The position numbers and the translations under genes are program-made. This document shows, in pieces, positions 1 through 7,866 of a stretch of DNA of 18,497 bases; position 1 is the stretch's first letter, and every line of letters begins with the position of its first letter. This stretch comes from an uncultured Sutterella sp. (lineage in GTDB: Bacteria > Pseudomonadota > Gammaproteobacteria > Burkholderiales > Burkholderiaceae_F). The notes under the pieces are model-generated. The model saw only the letters and a program-made list of their open reading frames with translations, ran no database searches and was not told the DNA's origin. Location of the stretch: NCBI GenBank assembly GCA_905212345.1, contig CAJMEC010000036.1:1-18497 (forward strand), read 5' to 3'.

Positions 1-55
1 TTAAAAAAGATAAATAAAAACAATGGAATATAAATTATAAAAATAACTTATGCAT

Positions 56-85
56 TTGATATGAATTATTCATTTTTCTTTTAAA
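56..85 (+). promoter_or_regulatory. Candidate sigma70-type promoter for the CYTH operon
   Basis: The first 143 bases are very AT-rich and hold no convincing gene. Within them TTGATA (56-61, five of six matches to the -35 consensus) lies 18 bp before TTTAAA (80-85, four of six to the -10). A 6-bp inverted repeat with a one-base centre, ATGAAT-T-ATTCAT (61-73), sits in the spacer and could be an operator. AT-rich sequence yields such matches by chance, so this is a weak prediction. Confidence 0.3.
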
Positions 86-131
86 GAGTGTGGGATAACA
101 ATGAAAACAAAAAGGTGTGACATTGTTTTTT

Positions 132-136
132 AGGAG
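132..136 (+). promoter_or_regulatory. Shine-Dalgarno that sets the CYTH gene start
   Basis: AGGAG lies 7 bases before the ATG at 144. An in-frame GTG at 117 would start upstream of this site and add nine residues (MTLFFRRII) that are not part of the CYTH fold, so 144 is the better start. Confidence 0.75.
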
Positions 137-143
137 AATAATC

Positions 144-614
144 ATGTCAAAGGAAATTGAAAGAAAATTTTTAGTGGTCGGTGATAAGTGGCGCGAACTC
201 GCCGCCGGCACTCAGTATCGTCAGGGCTATTTAAATAGCGTCAAAGAACGCACGGTGCGTATCAGGACGATTGCCGATAAGGCGTTCTTGACGGTAAAGG
301 GTCCCACGGTGGGTGTGACCCGCATGGAATTTGAATATGAAATTCCGTATGACGATTGCGTGCAAATGTTGGATCACTTGGCCGAACAACCCATCATTGA
401 AAAGAATCGCTACAAGATTCCGATGGGTGGCCATGTTTGGGAAATTGATGAATTCTTGGGTGTCAACAAGGGTTTGATCGTCGCTGAAATCGAATTGGGC
501 AGCGAAGAAGAAGCTTTTGAAAAACCGGATTGGATCGGTGAAGAAGTTTCCGGCGATCCTCGCTACTTCAACAGCAACTTGGTTGCTCATCCGTATTCAA
601 CGTGGGAAAAATAA
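144..614 (+). CDS. CYTH-domain protein, probable inorganic triphosphatase
   Basis: A 156-residue single-domain member of the CYTH/triphosphate tunnel metalloenzyme family. The defining ExExK signature is at the N-terminus (E4-I-E-R-K8). The other conserved charged positions also appear in order: TVRIR (R39, R41), LTVKGP (K52), RMEFEYE (from about 60), EKNRYKI (K87, R89), WEID (E100, D102) and VAEIELG (E115, E117). These form the eight-stranded tunnel that binds a triphosphate group and a divalent metal. Stand-alone bacterial members of this size are known as tripolyphosphatases, thiamine-triphosphatases or, less often, adenylate cyclases. The substrate cannot be read from sequence, but inorganic tripolyphosphate is the most likely. 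The start is the ATG at 144 because it follows AGGAG. It is the first gene of an apparent operon, with the next gene 11 bp downstream. No signal peptide is seen, so it is probably cytosolic. Confidence 0.9.
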   Translation: MSKEIERKFLVVGDKWRELAAGTQYRQGYLNSVKERTVRIRTIADKAFLTVKGPTVGVTRMEFEYEIPYDDCVQMLDHLAEQPIIEKNRYKIPMGGHVWEIDEFLGVNKGLIVAEIELGSEEEAFEKPDWIGEEVSGDPRYFNSNLVAHPYSTWEK

Positions 615-625
615 AGGAGACGATC

Positions 626-1261
626 ATGACCGATACCTATGCTAAGAACACCGCTATTTCTGCCAAAGACGCTGAAAAATTGACGCCCCGCGCTGAATTT
701 CGCGTGTTTGGTCAAGGCATCATTGAACCTTTGAAGGCCAAAATGTGGGATGCGAAGGCTACGCTTTACAAAGTGCGCGTAATGCCGAAAGAAACCTACA
801 TTCTTTCCAAGAAGACCGATGAAGCCAATGTGAAGGTTCGTGACGGCCTTTTGGACATTAAAACCAAGGTTGGCGAAACCGATCAAGGTTATGAAATCTT
901 CCAGCCGCGCGGCAAATTCCAATTCCCGGTGAAAAAGGAAGAGCTCGCCACGATTCTGTCTCACCTAATGGTCGAAATTGAATTGACGCAAGACGAATAT
1001 ACGTTTGATGAGTTCTGCGCCATGGTCACGGCTCATCCGGATCTGACATTAGTCGGCGTGGAAAAGAAGCGATATGGCTTCTCGGTAAATGGCATCATCT
1101 GCGAATTCGCTTATGTATGGATGAACGGCGCGCAAGTGGAAACGGCTTGTTGCGAAAGCGAAGACTACGCCGGTATGCAAAGTGCTGTTGAAGCTTTGGG
1201 TTTGGCCGGTATGCCTAATGTTAATTATCTGAAGGCGGCTAAAAAGGTAGTCGGCTTTTAA
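626..1261 (+). CDS. Divergent CYTH-like protein of unknown function
   Basis: A 211-residue protein, preceded by AAGGAG 6 bases before the ATG at 626, and 11 bp after the canonical CYTH gene. I do not recognise it as a named family. Its pattern of charged strands resembles a CYTH barrel: NVKVRDGLLDIKTK (K70, R72, K79) mirrors the RIR...TVKG strands of its neighbour, YEIF (about 90) mirrors the E-rich strand, VEKKRYGF (K147, K148, R149) mirrors EKNRYKI, and ICEFAYVWMNGAQVETACCES (E160, E172, E177) mirrors the final two acidic strands. The N-terminal ExExK is missing; the equivalent strand may be AEFRVFG (23-29). It could be a catalytically altered CYTH paralogue, a regulatory subunit, or an enzyme for another phosphate ester. 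Adjacency implies cotranscription with the canonical CYTH gene. The gene call is secure; the fold assignment is inference. Confidence 0.85.
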   Translation: MTDTYAKNTAISAKDAEKLTPRAEFRVFGQGIIEPLKAKMWDAKATLYKVRVMPKETYILSKKTDEANVKVRDGLLDIKTKVGETDQGYEIFQPRGKFQFPVKKEELATILSHLMVEIELTQDEYTFDEFCAMVTAHPDLTLVGVEKKRYGFSVNGIICEFAYVWMNGAQVETACCESEDYAGMQSAVEALGLAGMPNVNYLKAAKKVVGF

Positions 1262-1294
1262 TAGCTTGTTTTACCAATTTTAAGAGAACTGTTT

Positions 1295-2824
1295 ATGACA
1301 ACGTCTGCTGTTAAAACACCTGTCACGGATTATGATCCGTTAGACATGAATAACTACTCGCTCAATAAGTTGCCGAAGCGGCCGCTTACCAAAGTGGGTA
1401 AATTCTGTCAGACATGGGGGTTGCTGATTGCTGCGGTGATGTTCGTACTGTTTTCGTACGTCATCCAATTCCCGATTCTTGACGCCAAGCAGCAAATCAT
1501 GTTCGGTCTATTTGCCACGGCCCTGTTTTTGTGGATCAGTGAAGCTGTGCCGAACTACGTTACTTCCATGCTTTTGATCTGCGGTTTGGTCTTAACCGGT
1601 TTGCTTAAAGCTAAACCCGCCATGGCTACGTTAGGCGACCCCACGATTTGGTTGAACGTATCCGCTTTTATTATGGCCAGCGCCATGGTGAAAACGGATC
1701 TTGTCAAACGCGTGGCCTTGTACATGATTCTGCGTTTCGGTAAAAACGCGGGCATGATCTTCATGACGTTCCTTGCGATTAACATCATTTTGGCTGCGTT
1801 CGTGAATGCAACGGCTGCCAAGGCCGCCCTCATGATGCCACTGTTTATGGTGGTGAGCGCTGTCTACGGCGCTCCGGGTACTGACACGACCAACAACTTT
1901 GCCCGTAACTTGGTGTTGCACAACTTGCTCATGATTAACGCAAGCTGCAATACGTTTATGACGGGTTCGGGTGCCAACCTTTTGGGTGTCGCGCTGTTGG
2001 CCGGGGCCGGTGTCAGCGTGTACTACTTTGACTGGTTTGTCGCGGGGCTGCCCCTTGTTTTGGCTTTTGGTATTTTGTCCTACGCGATCGGTGTTCGCTT
2101 TGTGTTCCCGTTGACAAAGAAAGACCGTGAACCGAAGTTGGAAGGCGGTCGTGAAGCGTTGCAAAAAGCCTATGACGAATTGGGTCCTGTGAAGAAAAAT
2201 GAAGTCAAGGCGGCCTTGATTTTCGGTTTGATCTTGCTTGTGTGGGCCACCGATAAACTTCACGGTTTGAATTCCACCGTGGTTGCCATGTTGGGTGCGG
2301 TCATTATGCTTTTGCCGCAGGTCAAACTTTTGAACTGGAACGATGTGGATATTCCCTGGCATCTGATGATCTTCTCGGCGGGCGCGTACTCTTTGGGCGC
2401 AGGTCTGACGGCAACCAAGTTGATGGACGTTTTGACCATTCAATTGATGCAACTGCTCGGCATGGAAACGATGTCTTACTTCACGCTCTACGCTGTGTTG
2501 ACAGCCATCTTCATCGCCAGCCACTTCATTTTCCAAAGTAAGAACATGCGTACGATCATTTACATGCCGATTGTGATCGGTATCGCGCAAACTTTGAAGA
2601 TCGATATCTTGGCTTTGGCTATGCCGGTCGCATTGTGCATCAACTGCTGCTGGTCGTTGCCCTTTAACGCTAAACCGAATGCAATGCTCTACGGTACGAA
2701 TAAGTACACAATGGGTGAATCCTTCAAGTATGGCTTCATCATGAGCGTTTTGTATTGGGTCTTGTTGTTGATTGCCGGTGCAACATACATGCACTGGATG
2801 GGTATTTGCCCGAGCTTCTTCTAA
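1295..2824 (+). CDS. DASS/SLC13-type anion permease
   Basis: A 509-residue integral membrane protein with about 11-12 hydrophobic helices after a polar N-terminus of about 35 residues. DASS-family hallmarks include LFLWISEAVPNYVTSML (about 77-93), the re-entrant region around NASCNTFMTGSGANLLG (about 215-231), and the second half's LPFNAKPNAMLYGT (455-468), which corresponds to the family's usual 'PPNAIVYG'. Characterised members are Na+-coupled or exchange carriers for C4-dicarboxylates, citrate, tartrate or sulfate in the inner membrane. The two Ser-Asn-Thr motifs that line the sodium and substrate sites in studied members look changed here: VNATAAKAALMMP (170-182) and FQSKNMRTIIYMP (412-424). 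Substrate and coupling ion are therefore open. The gene lies 33 bp after the CYTH-like gene and is followed at once by a strong terminator, so it ends that transcription unit. Confidence 0.88.
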   Translation: MTTSAVKTPVTDYDPLDMNNYSLNKLPKRPLTKVGKFCQTWGLLIAAVMFVLFSYVIQFPILDAKQQIMFGLFATALFLWISEAVPNYVTSMLLICGLVLTGLLKAKPAMATLGDPTIWLNVSAFIMASAMVKTDLVKRVALYMILRFGKNAGMIFMTFLAINIILAAFVNATAAKAALMMPLFMVVSAVYGAPGTDTTNNFARNLVLHNLLMINASCNTFMTGSGANLLGVALLAGAGVSVYYFDWFVAGLPLVLAFGILSYAIGVRFVFPLTKKDREPKLEGGREALQKAYDELGPVKKNEVKAALIFGLILLVWATDKLHGLNSTVVAMLGAVIMLLPQVKLLNWNDVDIPWHLMIFSAGAYSLGAGLTATKLMDVLTIQLMQLLGMETMSYFTLYAVLTAIFIASHFIFQSKNMRTIIYMPIVIGIAQTLKIDILALAMPVALCINCCWSLPFNAKPNAMLYGTNKYTMGESFKYGFIMSVLYWVLLLIAGATYMHWMGICPSFF

Positions 2825-2838
2825 CCTAGTGTTAAATT

Positions 2839-2868
2839 CGGATCGGCTCATCCGGGCCGATCCGTTTT
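2839..2868 (+). terminator. Intrinsic terminator after the DASS permease
   Basis: A perfect 9-bp GC-rich stem (2839-2847 with 2856-2864) with an 8-nt loop is followed by TTTT at 2865-2868. It separates the CYTH/CYTH-like/DASS unit from the next gene, whose ATG is 18 bases further on. Confidence 0.85.
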
Positions 2869-2885
2869 CTGTTGAGATAGAGCTG

Positions 2886-4322
2886 ATGATCGAGGAAAAA
2901 CTAAAAGTTCAGGGACAACAGCTTGAGATTCAGCAGCATTTGTCATTTGAACCCGGTGCTAAACAGATTCGCTACCGGATTGAAACGTACATCTTCTCTC
3001 CCGTTTCTCTTCAAATTAATGGAGAAAACTACAAAGCAGCCGATTGTCTGCGTTTTTTCAAAAATTTCATTCGACTCAGACCACCTTCCATCGATTTAGA
3101 GCATTTTGCCAATGATTCGGTTGTATCCGACCATCTCTCAGAGACTTTGGCGCAAATACAGAGGCTACCGACGGAACTTGCGCGAGAGCGTTTTTTGCAA
3201 GTCAATAAACTCTTTGCTTTAACGTACAAAAGAAGTCTAAGGCTTAAAACACATAGCCTTTATGATGAATTGGAGCTTCAAGATTCAGAAGCCCGCCACT
3301 ATGTGGATTTGATTCAAAAAGCTTTGAATGTTTATCGTTTGCAAGCTGAGCAGTTGCGTGTAATCGGTAAAAAAATCGGCTCTGAATGCGATGTATTTTG
3401 TGACGAATTTATGAGTGTGATCACTTTGTATTATCTGCAAAAAATGATTGTTCGTATACAAAGAGAGTCGTCAAAAAATATTTTGCTTTCCCTTTGGGAA
3501 TCGGAAAATCTCTACCGTAAAGAACACCATAAGGAAAGTTTTTCTGAGCAAAGTAGCCAGGAGCAACAGCTTTACCGTTGGCGATTGTTAACCAAATACG
3601 TGAGCAGTTGCCTATTTCTTAATATCAAACCACACGCGGGCCCCACTTTTTTAGTGCATTCTCTATATGGATTTGCCGCGGCGGTTTCAATGATCTTTGC
3701 CACCGTCATTGCCTTTGCTTGGCAGGGACAGTACGGAGCGTTAAGCGCTAATCTTTTCATTGCACTGGTTATTGGTTATATCTTTAAAGACAGAATCAAA
3801 GATTTATTGAAAGAACAACTGTCAAAACGTTTTAAAAAATGGATTCCGGATAGGCGCTTGGAAATTTTGCGTGATGAACGTTATCACGTTGGCGATTGCA
3901 AGGAATCATTTGAATTTTTTGATGTCAGACGTCTGCCGGAGCCCGTACGTCAGTTGCGTCAGAAAGCGCAAAGCGTCAAAGGCATATATGACTGGCGATT
4001 TGAAAGCATATTGCTTTACAAAAAAGAGCTGACCGTCAAAACAGATCCGGCTCTTTTCCGCGACACCCGTTATGGCCTAATGGACACCACGTGGTTTAAT
4101 CTGATGCCGTTTTTAAATTTCATTGATATTGATGAAGCGGATTTGCCGGTTGCCGATGATTCATCCATGCATATTTCCCAAGCGGACAAAATTTATCACC
4201 TCTATTTTGTCCGCAGACTTTTTACTTTGACTGCTGACAAGCGTGAGAGCGTCAAAGATGAAATTATCCGTGTTGTCTTAACCAACAAGGGGATTAAGAG
4301 CATGAAAACACTGGATATTTAG
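2886..4322 (+). CDS. Unrecognised protein with a central membrane hairpin
   Basis: A 478-residue protein that I cannot assign to a family. Residues 1-250 look soluble and mostly helical, rich in Leu, Glu, Lys and Gln, with possible coiled-coil stretches near 85-165. Two hydrophobic segments (about 258-279 and 285-300) form a tight hairpin. A strongly basic stretch follows (KDRIKDLLKEQLSKRFKKW, 301-319), and a second soluble domain fills 320-478. By the positive-inside rule both large domains would be cytoplasmic, anchored by the hairpin. The same frame is open back to 2772, but that extension runs through the DASS gene's 3' end and the terminator stem. The ATG at 2886 is therefore preferred, although only a weak GAG-type ribosome site precedes it (GAGATAGAG). 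Its base composition looks more AT-rich than its neighbours. Its stop overlaps that of the convergent aminopeptidase gene. Confidence 0.8.
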   Translation: MIEEKLKVQGQQLEIQQHLSFEPGAKQIRYRIETYIFSPVSLQINGENYKAADCLRFFKNFIRLRPPSIDLEHFANDSVVSDHLSETLAQIQRLPTELARERFLQVNKLFALTYKRSLRLKTHSLYDELELQDSEARHYVDLIQKALNVYRLQAEQLRVIGKKIGSECDVFCDEFMSVITLYYLQKMIVRIQRESSKNILLSLWESENLYRKEHHKESFSEQSSQEQQLYRWRLLTKYVSSCLFLNIKPHAGPTFLVHSLYGFAAAVSMIFATVIAFAWQGQYGALSANLFIALVIGYIFKDRIKDLLKEQLSKRFKKWIPDRRLEILRDERYHVGDCKESFEFFDVRRLPEPVRQLRQKAQSVKGIYDWRFESILLYKKELTVKTDPALFRDTRYGLMDTTWFNLMPFLNFIDIDEADLPVADDSSMHISQADKIYHLYFVRRLFTLTADKRESVKDEIIRVVLTNKGIKSMKTLDI

Positions 4323-6130
4323 CGGCTTTCTAACGGTTTCGTTTTCTCTTTCAGCCATCGCTGTTCGTCTTCATTTAAAAGCGGTCGGATCCTGCGGTAG
4401 ACCTCCTGATGGTAGTTATCAATCCAGTGTCGTTCACTTTCGGATAAGTCTTCTACAATGATGGCCTCTTTTTCAAATGGTAAGAACGTGACGGTTTCAA
4501 ATTGCATGAATTGACTGAATTCATTTTTCACATCTTTTTGAACCAATACAGCATTTTCAAGCCGGATGCCGTGTCTGCCCGGTTTATAGATGCCGGGTTC
4601 GTTTGAAAAGAGCATGCCTTCTTGAAGCGGCGTATTAAGCGCCCATGGGAAAGCGGGGGCAAAATCGGTAATGATTTTCCCAGGCCCCTCATGGATATTG
4701 AGTAGGTAGCCGATTCCGTGGCCTGTCCCATGATTAAAGCTCTTGAATTCATTCCACTGGACAGACTTTACGATGGCATCAAGCAAATTCCCTGTGGTGC
4801 CGTAGGGGAATTTCTGGGTCGCTAACTTAATGTGACACTTTAGCGTCAACGTGTAGTCATGCTTCATTTCTTCGGTCAAAGGGCCTACTTTGACCGTCCT
4901 TGTCAAGTCAGTACTTCCACATTTGTAGTGCGCGCAGACGTCAAAAAGCAGGAATCCTTGAGCTTTGATTGATGCGCTCATTTTTTCGGTCGGTCGATAG
5001 TGAGGCAACGCGGCATTTTCCGCATAACCCACAATCGGGCGATTGGCCGGTTGTACGTAAAGTGGATCAAGTTTTCGGAATTCTTCCAGTTTTTGTCCTA
5101 CTTGGTATTCATCCAATAAGCCCGAATCAGCGTTAGCTTCAATCCATATCATTAAGCGGATAACAGCCGCGGCTTCACGCCGGTTGGCTTCTCGGATGTT
5201 GTTTTGTTCACCGGGCGACTTCATGGCCTTGATTGCGGTGATAAGATCCGGTCCATCATGAATGAAGCAACTTTGAGGGACAGATTCGTATAGTTTGAAC
5301 GGTGTTTTGAACGGATCTGTGTAGACCACTGACTTTGCGGGAATTAGAGAAACTAATGAATTAATGTCCTGATAGTTGTGCAGTACCCAACCGTCGTCAC
5401 ACAGACGAGCGCGGATACAGTCTGAAAGTTTTCCCAAATCTGTACAAAGGTGAGCTTCTTCTTGGCTAACCAAGGCGTATGCATGGAAAAATGGATAAAG
5501 CGGGTTGTCGTGGCCGCGCAGATTGGTGAGCCACGCTATATCGTCTAAACCGCAGAGAATCGTAACTGTGTTGCGACCGTAGGCGAGAAGTTTTTCCCGA
5601 AGTTTGGTTAATTTTTCAACTCGTGTTTCAACGGCGTATTGCGCTTCAAGCTCCCAGACAGGATCGATTGGAATGCTGGGCCGATCATTCCATATCTCCG
5701 CTATAAAGTTTCTGTCCGATGAAATGACTAAATTTTCGATCGAGAGCTTTCCTTTGAAGTCTCGAAGTTGAGCCTCGCTCAGCACTTCGCCATCGATGGC
5801 TACGGTATCGCCCTTTTGCAGTCTGGCGCTTAACCATTCGTACCACAGCGGTGCTTGGGGCGTTGCAATAGTGTTGATATGAAAAGTATTTTCCGGTATT
5901 TCACGTTGAGCCTGTGTAGTGTAACGGCCATCTGTCCAAAATTCAGCTTCTTTGTCGGTGAGGATCGCATACCCCATGCTGCCGGTAAAACTGGTTAACC
6001 ACTGAACGCTTTTCCAGTAATCGGCAACCGATTCAGACTGGTGAGGATCGGCAGAACTCACGTAAAGCGCTTTAACATTGGCTTTTTGCATCAGTTTTCT
6101 CAAAGCCAGTATTTTTTGGGCAGTGTCCAT
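4319..6130 (-). CDS. Xaa-Pro aminopeptidase, three-domain M24B type
   Basis: A 603-residue cytosolic metallopeptidase expected to remove the N-terminal residue from peptides whose second residue is proline. Two creatinase-like N-terminal domains (about 1-300) precede a pita-bread M24 catalytic domain. All five metal ligands are visible: Asp397 (in FDVCAHYKCG), Asp408 (in STDLTRT), His471 (in GTGHGIGY), Glu511 (in SNEPGIY) and Glu525 (in RLENAVLV). This length and architecture match the long, eukaryote-like XPNPEP1 group rather than the roughly 440-residue E. coli PepP. An upstream in-frame ATG at 6142 lacks a ribosome site, whereas TGAGG lies 6 bases before the ATG at 6130, so the shorter start is chosen. 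The gene converges on the unknown 478-residue gene with overlapping stop codons. Together with pepT it points to peptide use. Confidence 0.93.
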   Translation of the reverse strand: MDTAQKILALRKLMQKANVKALYVSSADPHQSESVADYWKSVQWLTSFTGSMGYAILTDKEAEFWTDGRYTTQAQREIPENTFHINTIATPQAPLWYEWLSARLQKGDTVAIDGEVLSEAQLRDFKGKLSIENLVISSDRNFIAEIWNDRPSIPIDPVWELEAQYAVETRVEKLTKLREKLLAYGRNTVTILCGLDDIAWLTNLRGHDNPLYPFFHAYALVSQEEAHLCTDLGKLSDCIRARLCDDGWVLHNYQDINSLVSLIPAKSVVYTDPFKTPFKLYESVPQSCFIHDGPDLITAIKAMKSPGEQNNIREANRREAAAVIRLMIWIEANADSGLLDEYQVGQKLEEFRKLDPLYVQPANRPIVGYAENAALPHYRPTEKMSASIKAQGFLLFDVCAHYKCGSTDLTRTVKVGPLTEEMKHDYTLTLKCHIKLATQKFPYGTTGNLLDAIVKSVQWNEFKSFNHGTGHGIGYLLNIHEGPGKIITDFAPAFPWALNTPLQEGMLFSNEPGIYKPGRHGIRLENAVLVQKDVKNEFSQFMQFETVTFLPFEKEAIIVEDLSESERHWIDNYHQEVYRRIRPLLNEDEQRWLKEKTKPLESR

Positions 6131-6136
6131 ATCAAA

Positions 6137-6141
6137 CCTCA
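6137..6141 (-). promoter_or_regulatory. Shine-Dalgarno deciding the Xaa-Pro aminopeptidase start
   Basis: On the minus strand TGAGG lies 6 bases before the ATG at 6130. It overlaps the alternative ATG at 6142, which has no such site of its own. Confidence 0.6.
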
Positions 6142-6241
6142 TGAGAATCTATTTAACCAGTCTACTCGGCATGGGAAAAGATACCTAAGCAGCTTTCTCT
6201 ATTTGTTTGCAAAAAATTCTCTCGGTTAATTCTTCATAGCC

Positions 6242-6247
6242 TATACT
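6242..6247 (+). promoter_or_regulatory. Candidate -10 element for the carboxylesterase gene
   Basis: TATACT matches the -10 consensus at five of six positions and lies 34 bases before the ATG at 6282. No good -35 hexamer is seen 16-18 bp upstream. A small hairpin (TGGAC-aaaaa-GTCCA, about 6253-6267) would fall in the leader. Confidence 0.3.
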
Positions 6248-6281
6248 GAATGCTGGACAAAAAGTCCATTTGGAGCGATCT

Positions 6282-7850
6282 ATGATGAAAAAACTTCTTT
6301 CATGCGCAGTGGCATTGGCCTTTTTCTCAGGTGTTGCCAGCGCTTCCTCGAATTTAGTCGTTTCAACTGAAGGCGGTCAGCTGGAAGGTTTTACGAAAAC
6401 TGTGCCCGGCACTCAATCCAAAGTTGAGACCTTTTTAGCTGTTCCGTTTGCGGCAGCCCCGGTAGGAGAGAACCGTTGGAAGAGCGCCCAACCGGTTGTT
6501 CCGTGGAAAGGCGTCAAAAAAGCCAATAAGGCACCACAGGCATGCCGTCAAGGGGATGTCGGTAGCGAAGATTGCCTCTACGTTAACATTTATCGGCCGG
6601 CAGGAACCAAAAAGGATGCGAAGTTAGCCGTTGGTGTTTATGCCCACGGGGGTGGTAATACAGGCGGTAATGCAACAGAGCATGATGGCGCACGTTTAGC
6701 CAGTGAAAACAACATTATTGTTGTGACACTTCAATATCGTCTTGGAGCCTTCGGTTTTCTGACATTGCCCGGTATGGATGAATCAGCCGGCAATTTCGGT
6801 GTGACGGATACTGAGTCCGCTCTTGCTTGGGTACGTCGTAACATAGCCAACTTCGGTGGCGATGCCGAAAATGTTGTCCTGATGACTGAGTCCGCGGGTT
6901 CGACCAATGCCTGTCGTATTTTGGTGGATCCGAAAGCAAAAGGATTGGTTGACGGTGTGATATTGCAAAGTGAAGACTGTATCCATGACGTTGATACGGT
7001 TAAGCAGGCTCAAGCCCGTTCAGAGCAGTTCCTTAAGTTGACGAAATGCGACGAAGCCAAGGACGCTTTAAGTTGTGTACGCAAACTCACGACCGAGCAG
7101 GTAGCCGCGGCCAGTAAGTCGGTTGGTCTTTGGAATCCGGTTTCCGATGTTCCGGCCGTTGAGGCTATTCGTCAAGGAAAGTGGATCAAGGTTCCGGTTT
7201 TATCCGGTTCCAACAAGGAAGAAGGACGTTCAGCCGGTACGGCTTACACCGATTGGAATGCTAAGGACTACGAAGCTTGGGTTAAGCGCTTGGTCGGGAA
7301 AAATGCGCCCGAAGCACTAAAACTTTATCCTGCTGATAAATATCAAGGTAAGTATGCTATTTCGTATGTGATCGGTGATTTCATTACCGATAGCGGCATG
7401 CGCGGTTTGGGTGGATGCACGAACTTAACATTGGCTCAAGAATTAAGCAAGGATAAGTCCGTGGCAACCTATATCTACACATTTGAAGATTCAACGGTGC
7501 CGACTAGCCGAAAATTTGCTGATTACGATGACGCGGCTAGCCACGCCTCGGAATTGACGTATTTCTTCCCGGATGCCGGCCAATACCAAGCTCGTTCAGC
7601 CAAGATGACTGAAGCTCAAAAGGCACTGGCCAAAGAAATGAGACAATATTGGGGCAATTTTATTAAGAGTCAAAATCCTAACGGAAAATCACTACCGCAG
7701 TGGAAACGATTCTCCGATGATGGCGGCTCAATGATGGCGTTGCGTCTGAATGGCCAATCTCAGACTGTTCCTGCAAGTTATTTCTCTGACTTGCATCAGT
7801 GTAAGTTCTGGCACGCCATTCCGATTGTTTTAGATCGCGGCGATCGTTAA
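6282..7850 (+). CDS. Exported type-B carboxylesterase
   Basis: A 522-residue alpha/beta-hydrolase of the carboxylesterase type-B family. Residues 1-21 form a Sec signal peptide (MMKK, hydrophobic core, cleavage after ASA), so the enzyme is likely periplasmic or secreted. Family landmarks occur in order: FLAVPFAAAPVGENRW (51-66), EDCLYVNIYRP (96-106), the oxyanion-hole HGGG (122-125), the nucleophile Ser204 in TESAG, an acidic residue in SNKEEG (Glu313 or Glu314) and His421 in SHASELTYFF. The nucleophile elbow normally reads GESAG; here the first Gly is Thr. It should hydrolyse carboxylic esters, but the substrate cannot be predicted. GGAG at 6272-6275, six bases before ATG 6282, sets the start; an in-frame TTG at 6270 lies upstream of that site. 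The gene has its own promoter candidate and a strong terminator, so it looks monocistronic. Confidence 0.92.
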   Translation: MMKKLLSCAVALAFFSGVASASSNLVVSTEGGQLEGFTKTVPGTQSKVETFLAVPFAAAPVGENRWKSAQPVVPWKGVKKANKAPQACRQGDVGSEDCLYVNIYRPAGTKKDAKLAVGVYAHGGGNTGGNATEHDGARLASENNIIVVTLQYRLGAFGFLTLPGMDESAGNFGVTDTESALAWVRRNIANFGGDAENVVLMTESAGSTNACRILVDPKAKGLVDGVILQSEDCIHDVDTVKQAQARSEQFLKLTKCDEAKDALSCVRKLTTEQVAAASKSVGLWNPVSDVPAVEAIRQGKWIKVPVLSGSNKEEGRSAGTAYTDWNAKDYEAWVKRLVGKNAPEALKLYPADKYQGKYAISYVIGDFITDSGMRGLGGCTNLTLAQELSKDKSVATYIYTFEDSTVPTSRKFADYDDAASHASELTYFFPDAGQYQARSAKMTEAQKALAKEMRQYWGNFIKSQNPNGKSLPQWKRFSDDGGSMMALRLNGQSQTVPASYFSDLHQCKFWHAIPIVLDRGDR

Positions 7851-7866
7851 TTTTTAGTTTTTTGGG

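Noticed and set aside
16..130. A perfect 10-bp inverted repeat (AAAAACAATG at 16-25 with CATTGTTTTT at 121-130) around the first promoter
   Set aside because: The arms are about 95 bases apart in very AT-rich sequence, where a match of this length is fairly likely by chance. It has no companion features such as a T-tract or a mobile-element gene.
1631..2851. A 406-codon open frame antisense to the DASS permease
   Set aside because: It lies wholly against a well-supported membrane-protein gene, its translation is rich in His, Gln and Arg without any recognisable domain, and its start lies in the terminator region. It is a shadow of the real gene's codon bias.
2772..2885. An N-terminal extension of the 478-residue protein starting inside the DASS gene
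   Set aside because: It would translate the DASS 3' end in another frame and through a strong terminator stem, without a ribosome site. The ATG at 2886 directly after the terminator is more sensible.
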